A stretch of DNA of 16,045 bases from Theodoxus fluviatilis (Eukaryota; Mollusca; Gastropoda; Cycloneritida; Neritidae). The notes below the pieces were generated by a model. It ran no database searches, was not told the origin of the DNA, and saw only the letters and a program-made list of their open reading frames with translations. This document shows, in pieces, positions 8,782 through 16,045 of the stretch. A program made the translations under genes and the position numbers. Within the stretch, counting starts at the first letter, position 1; every line of letters starts with the position of its first letter. Location of the stretch: NCBI GenBank assembly GCA_034096865.1, contig JAWQFJ010014877.1, forward strand, positions 1-16,045, in the 5' to 3' direction.

Positions 8782-9443
8782 ACTGGTCAGTGCACGCGGA
8801 CTCCATCGCCAGGAAATGTCACCAAAGACAGCATTGTCTCAGACTTCTATGCTGATTCGGAATCACACGCTCAGTTCTGTAAGTTTTTCATCAAGCTACC
8901 ATCCAGCCTGTGCTGATAGACAGAATCAGTGGATGGGCCGGGATGAACAAAAGGAAACCAGAAGACTTTAGCACATCCAAAGAAGATCAGCAAGAAGCAT
9001 GGGGAAAAGCACCACCTCGGCGAAAGATCTTGTCACTGCCCACGTCAAAAGCAAAGTTGAAAAGATTCAGACTGAGCCCTAGCCACCCATCCACTCTCAG
9101 GCTGTTTCAGACATCTACCACCAGGCAGGCGTCTGCAGTCGCATAGAGTCAGAACAAAGCGACCCAAAACGTCTTTCATTCCAACAGCCCTCTCTGTTCT
9201 GATTAGCCGCAGCCGTGGACATGTCTGAATTGTCAGTTGTGTGGATTGTCCGGGGGGGGAAGAGATGGGGCGCCAAGAGAGATGGAGGAAGACAGGGCGG
9301 GCGAGGAAACAGAGGAAAGTGAGGTGGCGAGGATGGGGAAGGGAAAAAAATGTTTTTAACCGCGATTTTGTTCTAACCCGTAAGTAATAAGTGATTTTGT
9401 TTTCATGTTTTGTGCCAGTCCTGGACCTGATTTTGTATTACAA

Positions 9444-9700
9444 CGTCTTGACAGTGGCAGTAATCTCTACAAGAAATGCACGCTTGCTGATCAATAGTGT
9501 CCTATGGTTGTTGTGTTTAACTTATCATTGACAAAGCTCAAACTTTTCGCTGCTGTTCCGCCAGTCAGACGCAATAAACAATGGCGTGTTTTAAAATATA
9601 TTGGTTTTTTGAAGAGCATTTGTTTAAATTAACTTTGACAAGGTTCAGAAAAGAAGGCAGTGCTATGATTCATAGACCATGAACCTAGATATAGATATTT
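9444..9700. other. Spacer (loop) of the giant inverted repeat
   Basis: About 257 bases without symmetry separate the arms. No gene or element is recognised. It contains AATAAA at 9573-9578, which may be chance. If the locus were transcribed across, this would be the hairpin loop. Confidence 0.85.
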
Positions 9701-10364
9701 TTGTAATACAAAATCAGGACAAGGACTGGCACAACACATGAAAACAAAATCACTTATTTCTTACGGGTTAGAACAAAAGCGCGGTTAAAAACAATTTTTT
9801 CCCCTTCCCCATCCCCGCCACCTCACTTTCCTCTGTTTCCTCGCCCGCCCTGTCTTCCTCCATCTCTCTTGGCGCCCCATCTCTTTCCCCCTCCGGACAA
9901 TCCACACAACTGACAATTGAGACATGTCCACGGCTGTAGCTAATCAGAACAGAGAGGGCTGTTGGAATGAAAGACGTTTTGGATCGCTTTGTTCTGACTC
10001 TATGCGACTGCAGACGCCTGCCTGGTGGTAGATGTCTGAAACAGCCTGAGAGTGGATGGGTGGCTAGGGCTCAGTCTGAATCTTTTCAACTTTGCTTTTG
10101 ACGTGGGCAGTGACAAGATCTTTCGCCGAGGTGGTGCTTTTCCACATGCTTCTTGCTGATCTTCTTTGGATGTTCTAAAGTCTTCTGCTTTCCTTTTGTT
10201 CATCCCGGCCCATCCACTGATTCTGTCTATCAGCACAGGCTGGGTGGTAGCTTGATGAAAAACTTACAGAACTGAGCGTGTGATTTCGAATCAGCATAGA
10301 AGTCTGAGACAATGCTGTCTTTGATGACATTTCCTGGCGATGGAGTCCGCGTGCACTGACCAGT

Positions 10365-10426
10365 GGAGATCTGATATACTAACATGCAGATATTTGGAGA
10401 TCTGATATACTAACATGCATATATTT
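10365..10426. repeat. 31-bp tandem duplication in the right arm
   Basis: Mirror of 8720-8781. One base differs between the arms in the outer copy (TATATC here, on the minus strand, versus TATAGC in the left arm). Confidence 0.9.
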
Positions 10427-10808
10427 GACATTCTCAATAGTCTCTATGATTTATTTTCCAGCATTGAAAGGCGCCGACTGGTCTTCTTTCTTTCCTAAGT
10501 CCACAGTTTCGCCCTTTGTTTACTTAGCATTGAGTGCAGATGACGTTTTTTGCACGACGTGAGCAGATGGTCGATGTATGAACGATACGCTGCATCGTCG
10601 TTGTCTTGGATAAGTCCTACATTTGCTTCATCAACACACTTGAAGAGATAAACATATTTATGAGAAGGGTTTGTATGGGAGTTATGGAATTAAGAGCAGA
10701 ATTAACAACACGACTACATTTTCTTATCTTTCATCTGTGATTAATCTAGGCCCGTTTTCCAGTCCCTGCACTTTTATGATTCTTTTTTTTTTCATCGCTT
10801 GCTTCCAG

Positions 10809-10864
10809 GCAACAGCGGAATACTACAACACCAAAATTGTTCCCTTCCGGAAACGATTTGGTTG
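10809..10864 (+). other. Exon-like segment with consensus splice sites (right-arm copy)
   Basis: A long T-run and CGCTTGCTTCCAG form a good 3' splice site (to 10808), and GTGAGT at 10865-10870 forms a good 5' splice site. The 56 bases between them are open in all three frames. One frame reads ATAEYYNTKIVPFRKRFGW. A second possible donor, GTGAGT at 11488-11493, ends a 47-codon frame starting at ATG 11347. I recognise no family and cannot link these into one transcript, since the phases do not settle a model. Consensus splice sites occur by chance in several kilobases. Confidence 0.2.
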
Positions 10865-13065
10865 GTGAGTCGCCTGTCATCGCATCTTCAGGTTTCATGA
10901 CACACAAGTCTCGGATCTCCGCACGGCACTGCAGGTACCGGCCCAATGGCACGGCGGCTCGCGGTGTTCGTTGACCAAGTCTTCCTGAATCTCATATCAC
11001 TTGTGTTTGCTGATTAATACTCGTTGGCTTGTTCTATGTAATCCACCCTCCCATCTATTGATGATTCCGACAAATGGACAAGGGTTTTTGCATCAGTCTG
11101 GCATCCGTTGAGCCCGTATCAGGCGACGACAGTCTGTGATCTACACAGATAATAGGACAGAAACCGTTAACCTTCGTAAACTATTTTATAGGTAGACATT
11201 GATTTGGTGTTGTGAAGAAAACCTTGTGCGCAGGTCTTAGCAGGAAAGTCCTACAACTTGCACACTCAACATCAAAGGTAACTTTGAACGTGACTGGCCT
11301 TTTCTGTGTTCTTGGTGACCAAATACAGTCCCTTTGAACTGCAAAGATGAATGCAAGTAACATCAACTTTGTCATTTGTGCCGGGCATCCCAATTGTCAG
11401 AGGACAGAACATTGTCGTTGTTGTCGTTGTCGTCGTATTCGTCGTCGTCAGTTGCTTCTTCTAGTCTTTGACGTTATACTGGCAATGGTGAGTTAAGACC
11501 TTGGTTCATTTGCTATGTTTGAAGTGTGGTGATGTGTATAATAAAAATAGCAAACACTGTAGATATCGTACAGCGGCCGATTCTTTGCAGATGAGCGTCC
11601 TCCATGCCTGTGTTAGTTGATCTCATGCTGTTAGCACAACTCTGCTGTATTGTTGAGTCATGTACCATTTACTATGTGCCTGCATCGAAGCACTTGTATC
11701 CGTGTATAGGAACACAGTAGTTACGGCTTGCTTGCTTTTCAATGACTGCATCGCCATTCGACAGAAGTGAAACTGTAGCGCCATTTATTGAATAACAAGT
11801 CCATACGAGAGTCACAACGTCCGTTTTGATATTTTGTTGATATAGCTTTTTAAGGCCAACAAACTCACAAGTATATTTCATGTGCAAGAAGTTATAATCT
11901 TGATGTTGTAAGCACGATTAGTAGCTTTTGTCGGTCACAACTTTCGTGCATAGTATACGCCTACTGTTTTGTTACAGATGTCGAATCGACTTCTGGGCAT
12001 ATATGATTTTCATTGGTCCAGTTTTGTGCTTTGGCGAAAGGCTGTTATTCATCCTTTTCTGTGTGATGCGTATTCTCAATAAATGGCTTAAAAACCTTCA
12101 GGTCCTGGAAGTCTCACTGAGGTGTGAGATCGTTGTCATCATCGTCGTCATCATAATCGTTGCCCGTAATGCATGCTCAATTTTCAGAGACATGAGGGTC
12201 CTACTCTTTGAGGACCAAAGAGAAGAAACAGGAGACAGATAGTTGCTGAATCTTCTACATTGCTCCTATTGGTTAACCCCGTTAACATTTGCCACGATCA
12301 CAAAACTGAGAAAAAAAAGTGTGACCTGATCCCGCAAAAGATACATACAATCGAATTTGAAGATGTCTGAGCTATTAGTTTGTTGCGGGGGGTTTTATAA
12401 CTAGAAATCGAGCTGTAAATCGGTGCAAGAATGATAGAAACCAGATAGTTCATAATGAAAATGTTGCAGATGTTGTCAGCTAGGATAGCATTTGAAGTTG
12501 ACAGAAGGCCAGTACATGTAAAAAAGGCCTAAGCAAAGGGGATCGACAATGCGTTTTACACAGTTACTTTACAACAAGAATGAATGCGAGGGGGCAGAGC
12601 AAACAAAGGAGAAGACTGACATTTTCAGCGCTGCGCGCAATATGCACCTGTTACGATGACACGCGGGGATTACAATTTTTCGATGCAACCCAGGCCAGAA
12701 TCTGATGCAATTCCAGACTACACGACGAAAAGGTGAGCACATCTTCGAGAAAACTGTGAATGAAATCACTTTTTATGCTGCCAATTATATCTTCATAACT
12801 ATAAAAGGTACGTACCAGAAAAGCTCCTAGTAAGCTGGAAAATAATATGCTCAATTGCGCCCGACGAACCACTATCAGGTCAGACAATTTCTAGGGGTTT
12901 TCTGGCGTGTTCACTACCGCCGCCTTTGTGCATCTTTTGGCCAGATCACATCACTAGCTGCATGTGCATGCAGTGGGTCGCTCAATCAGTGTCATGAAGC
13001 GAAACCTGCCCCATTTCTCCAGCATTTTAACGAATACGAAGACAACGCACATTGGAACAACAACT

Positions 13066-14160
13066 AAAGGGGTAATTAGGACAACATACTAGGAGATAGA
13101 AGAAGGAGAAAGAAGCTAGTTTCACTCGATCGATACAGCGATGTAAGGAATGTAGACCCACAAAGATAAATACGGCAGGGGGGAAATAACTTATCAACGC
13201 AAAGAGCCACATAGAACCAGCTAAGAACGAAGTCGAGCAGAAGGAAATAAGCACAAGCAGCGAAAAAACGAAGAAAGAGATACTTGTGCCCAGCAAAATA
13301 TCCTCAGATCAAATACGCGACGAGGGAAAAACGCACGCTAGCAAAGCAGAGACACACACGAGCAGGTCTGCATGTGTCGACCCAGCAAGTAAGGAAAGAA
13401 ACAGGAGACGCAACCCAAAACTTGGCATAAGAAACGATCGAAGGGGAGTTAGACGAGAAGCGTCCACGGAGGCAGCTATACATTGCGAAGGCAGACCTCT
13501 AAACGATGCGGGGCATGGCTGAAAATATAAAGGGATAAAAAGAAAAAAAATAACGAAGGAGGCCAGCTGAGAGAAAGAACTGTCAACAAGTAAAACTTTG
13601 TACGCGAGATAAGCATAAAACGTTCTTAATCAGAGCCTGTCAGCCGTGCACTGCGATGCAACCGCATAGACACAAAGAAAAAATCGCTTATCAATATCAC
13701 ACAGTAAGAAGAATCACGAGGACAGTATAAATTTTCGTGTGTTACGAAGAGGGGATCCACTAACGTCATTATCCTTCAATCCCCGTAGCCCCTCTCATTC
13801 ATTAAGAAAAACAAGAATTCGTGGTAGATGTCTTCATGTCCCAAAGGCATCTTAATTTCTGCGAGCTGAAGACTCTCCCTCTTTCTTTGAGTCAAGTCCC
13901 GTCTGTTGTTTTGATCTGTAAACAATCTTCTGCTCCTGTGCCAAGAAGTTGTACAGTCCGGTAGAGGAACTGGATGCGGCAAAGTCAAAAATGCCAAGCC
14001 CCAGGTCAATTCTCTCCTGGCAAAAGCTCCAAGGACTCCTTCTATCTCTTTCATTTGATTGCGTGCACCTTTTGTCAAAAATTCATTGGCTTACAAGGAT
14101 ATGTGGTTCAAATCAGGGAACTGACTTACTATGTCACTTCCTCGGTTCCTCGGTTCTGAG
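13066..14160. other. Unassigned sequence, purine-rich on the plus strand to about 13720
   Basis: From about 13080 to 13720 the plus strand is dominated by A and G, with many AGAAGA and GAAAGA strings. No gene is recognised. The frames that cross it (13027-13296 minus, 13286-13522 plus, 13776-14078 minus) carry composition-driven residues and no motif. It starts exactly where the right arm of the palindrome ends. Confidence 0.4.
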
Positions 14161-14560
14161 AATGGTCCTGATGGATTTTTCCTCTCTCGACTCGGTTCCT
14201 GTCCTTCCTTCCTGGTTCTTGCTCGTCTGTTCTCGTCTTTCTTTTGTCTCTCCCTTTTCCCTTTCTGTTGAATGACGTGCAGCAGTTAGGTATGGACCTT
14301 CCCTCCAGTCCATGAACCTCATCAGATCCCTCTGTTGATATTTCATTGGCTCTACAGTCCCCCCTTCCCTGTTGGCGATACAAGTTTTTCATGCCTCCTT
14401 TGCTCTCCTTCCTAGATTTTGGGCCCGGCCTTAGACAGAAGCAGGCAGCATCCTCTACAAAAAAGTGCCCTGATGCGAGGCGACACGGATCGGAACGTCC
14501 CATCCTACGACAACCCACTAGAATTGGCCCAGTATGTTCCCATCTGTTTGAATTCATCTG
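14160..14560. other. Unassigned pyrimidine-rich sequence downstream of the transposase remnant
   Basis: The plus strand from about 14170 to 14270 is strongly pyrimidine-rich. Minus-strand frames (to 14557) give lysine/arginine/glutamate-rich peptides, as that composition predicts. This is where the C-terminal third of a piggyBac transposase would lie if the remnant continued, but I see no convincing motif. Confidence 0.35.
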
Positions 14561-14629
14561 ATGAACTTGGCTTCGCGGCGTAATGCACCTGACTGCAATG
14601 CCCGACGCAGTTTAAGGTTGGTGCACGAA

Positions 14630-15120
14630 GTTCCGAGTGATCATCCGCAGAAAGCAGATGCAGGTCTGTGACATCCCCCACTGCCGTATACGGCGTTCAC
14701 TCGCAAGCTTTCTCTTCTCCACCCAAAATTGCCAACATCCTCTCCAAGTAGTGTGGGTGGTGACCCTCGGGGGTTTCTCCCCCATCTTCCTCCAATTGCC
14801 AAAATGTGAATGAGTTTGCCATTGGTTCTGTGCATTCATGCAACGCAGCCGCTGCAAAACGTCGGCCCGGTCTCTCTTTGGGTGGCCATCATCATGTAAC
14901 CCGCATCTCCTTTGGAGACACTGGTTTCCCTGATGTGGACGCACCGTGCGTGTACCGGGATCCACGAGATTTTCCTGGACGCCTTTGGAAGTCTGTCTCC
15001 CAGAAAGAGCAGTGCTGCTGCCCACCTTGGTTGTAGTACTTGTCTGTCATGCCTGGGAGACTGGGTCCAAAGTTCCTGGAAGTATTTCCTTCTGTGTGGG
15101 TGGCCAAATTCCTTCACTGT
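14630..15120 (-). pseudogene. Decayed piggyBac-type transposase (DDE domain part)
   Basis: PiggyBac transposases cut and paste DNA at TTAA sites with an RNase H-like DDE nuclease. On the minus strand, in changing frames, I see landmarks in family order: TDKYYNQG (about 15025-15050), a HGAS.SGK...SPKEMR stretch (about 14893-14950) like the usual CGTVR.NRKG.PKEM, then ADVLQR.RCMNA (about 14827-14865) like RGDVLQRQ, then GKLIHILA (about 14795-14820) like K.VHILST. At the expected distance, near 14650-14690, there are weak matches to the YN..MGGVD motif. At least two or three frameshifts separate them, and stops follow. No TTAA-flanked inverted termini were found. The assignment rests on remembered family motifs. 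A frame further upstream (15114-15401, with RLRLAALQIARNSLKG) could not be placed. Confidence 0.5.
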
Positions 15121-15124
15121 CGAA

Positions 15125-15550
15125 AGAAAGCCTTCTTTTCTCCTGCACTGGGCATTGTGCCAGATGGGTGGGGAGGGGAGCCAATTCCTTTTAAACTGTT
15201 TCTTGCAATTTGTAATGCAGCCAGTCGAAGTCTCTTCTCCAACAGTAAGTTTGGGGAAATTTCTTTGATTAGGTCATTGTTCATTTTCAGCAAAGGTTTC
15301 CCCCTATGATTTTCTCTTCCAGCACTATTGGCAAAACATTTCCTCATTGATTTCCTCTTTTTCAATTCTGGCCCAAGCCATGCCACAACAGCTCTTGACA
15401 TGGAGAGATCCTGCAGTGGCCCTCCTGAAACACCAGAAGTTCTCAGTGAGAAGCAGCAAAGAAGTTAATACTTGAAAGGAAAAATTATCAAAGGCACCAA
15501 GTACCAGCAGCAGGATAACTACAGAGTCTCACAATCACAACTAATGTAAC
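15125..15550. other. Unassigned sequence upstream of the transposase remnant
   Basis: A minus-strand frame (15114-15401) is open for 95 codons but shows no motif I can place in the expected N-terminal part of a piggyBac transposase. It may be eroded transposon sequence. Confidence 0.3.
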
Positions 15551-15554
15551 TCTT

Positions 15555-15624
15555 GTCTTCAACTGTGGTCTAGGATGGTAATCAACTTGTATCTACAACT
15601 GTGGCACTAGATGGTAATCAGCTG
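15555..15624. repeat. Degenerate tandem duplication, about 35 bp x 2
   Basis: Two adjacent copies (15555-15588 and 15589-15624) share CAACTGTGG and ATGGTAATCA with small differences between them. Confidence 0.7.
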
Positions 15625-16045
15625 CCTCGTTTGCTTATTAGTAGCCTTCATTTCACATAGTGGCTGCTGCACATGTGATCCCTCCTCTGCTGGAACCCAT
15701 CACTATACAGTTCCAGGGCCAGTAGCTCAGCCATGGGAGGACCAAAGCAGCATAATTCCCTTCACATGAGTTTCATTTTTGTGTCCCTTTTTGAGGCAAT
15801 GAGCATGCAGATAACAATATCCATACATCACCATAAGCCACATCTTTTTTCATTTTTCTTATCATTATTATGTGACAGTACATCTTTCTGCATTAGTAAG
15901 AATCGAACACTCAAGTGTGGAATCAAGGTTACTCGATTTTACTCACAGTGTGTTACATCCCTAAAGGGATCCGTTTCTCACCCCCTGTTTTCTCGTGCGT
16001 TCAGCAGGGGATGCTGAACTATTAGAAATATCCTGTTGCAAATGT
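15625..16045. other. Unassigned right end with two small hairpins
   Basis: There is no recognised gene. CTGGAAC (15690-15696) pairs with GTTCCAG (15710-15716). The frame at 15733-16017 has no recognisable domain. Confidence 0.4.
15999..16019. repeat. Perfect 8-bp hairpin
   Basis: GTTCAGCA and TGCTGAAC flank a five-base loop, GGGGA. It could be the terminal hairpin of a mobile element that continues beyond the window, or chance. Confidence 0.5.

Larger units (their letters stand above)
6129..9443 (+). repeat. Left arm of a giant inverted repeat
   Basis: The arm pairs with 9701-13065 on the opposite strand. Matched positions sum to 19146 across the identical block, so the axis is at 9573. By eye, 6129-6340 is about 75-80% identical to its partner and 6340-6830 about 90%. 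6836-8551 shows no difference, and 8552-9443 differs at a few percent. No recognisable protein domain is encoded. The frames that recur in both arms (6904-7218, 7259-7474, 7753-7965, 8194-8400, 8910-9146) recur because the DNA does. Two of them begin at TTG. The arm includes a GAC/AAC-type triplet run (7697-7735) and a 31-bp tandem duplication (8720-8781). Confidence 0.95.
9701..13065 (-). repeat. Right arm of the giant inverted repeat
   Basis: This is the reverse-complement partner of 6129-9443. The inner edge is at TTGTAATACAA (9701) and the outer edge is near 13065, where similarity fades into unrelated sequence. The identical block is 10595-12310. Near the spacer there are substitutions and small indels, for example in the poly-G/C run near 9890. 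The outermost 200 bases align only with gaps. I find no target-site duplication comparing the two outer edges, but the left edge touches the minisatellite, so one could have been lost. Confidence 0.95.

Noticed and set aside
8910..9146. A 78-codon frame present in both arms (8910-9146 and 10000-10236).
   Set aside because: In the 60-base stretch I compared, all three arm-to-arm substitutions change the amino acid in this frame, so there is no sign of coding constraint. Its presence in both arms only reflects the DNA duplication.
12273..12280. TTAACCCC, resembling a piggyBac target site plus terminus (mirror at 6866-6873).
   Set aside because: It lies inside the arms, not at an edge, and no matching partner at a suitable distance defines an element.
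6129..13065. The palindrome as an assembly or sequencing foldback artefact.
   Set aside because: The arms differ by substitutions and indels at both ends and are separated by a 257-base asymmetric spacer, which a simple foldback would not produce. Read-level proof is still lacking.
15720..15740. TAGCTCAGCCATGG, resembling a tRNA or SINE box A.
   Set aside because: No box B (GGTTCGAAT-like) follows within the expected distance, and no cloverleaf can be drawn.

Overview
The window looks like a gene-poor stretch of an animal nuclear genome. A mollusc, perhaps a gastropod, is my best guess, but this is inference. In favour: coding density is very low. Simple repeats (GATG, GAAT, GTC/ATC) are abundant. 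There are decayed relatives of piggyBac and non-LTR transposons. Dispersed repeats headed by a microsatellite run are a style well known from molluscs. I find no bacterial operon, no rRNA or tRNA gene, no CRISPR array and no intact protein-coding gene. Most open frames are by-products of tandem repeats or start at non-ATG codons.

Layout, left to right. 1-2970 is mostly unassigned sequence. It holds a possible 3'-end signal (368-373), a GTC/ATC microsatellite, two related short hairpin cassettes in inverted orientation (about 1173-1229 and 2029-2075), a G-rich tract, a 22-bp tandem repeat, and a decayed piece of a non-LTR reverse-transcriptase ORF on the minus strand (about 2582-2760). 2975-3840 holds two diverged copies of a dispersed repeat, each headed by a tetranucleotide microsatellite. 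The tail of the second copy runs into a minisatellite of 58 copies of a 40-bp unit (3805-6126).

6129-13065 is the main structure: a giant imperfect palindrome. Two arms of about 3.3 kb face each other around a spacer of about 257 bp (9444-9700). Its symmetry axis is near 9573. The arms are not evenly similar. By eye the outer tips are about 75-80% identical and the next part about 90%. A block of about 1.7 kb (6836-8551 versus 10595-12310) shows no difference I could find, and the part next to the spacer differs by a few percent. This patchwork suggests an old inverted duplication, part of which was recently homogenised by gene conversion.

13066-16045 is purine-rich and then pyrimidine-rich unassigned sequence. 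It includes a frameshifted piggyBac-type transposase relic on the minus strand (about 14630-15120), a short degenerate tandem duplication and a perfect 8-bp hairpin near the right edge.

No set of genes works together here. The window reads as a repeat nest in which a minisatellite array and a long palindrome, both prone to rearrangement, lie side by side. All identity figures are eye estimates from direct comparison of the strands.
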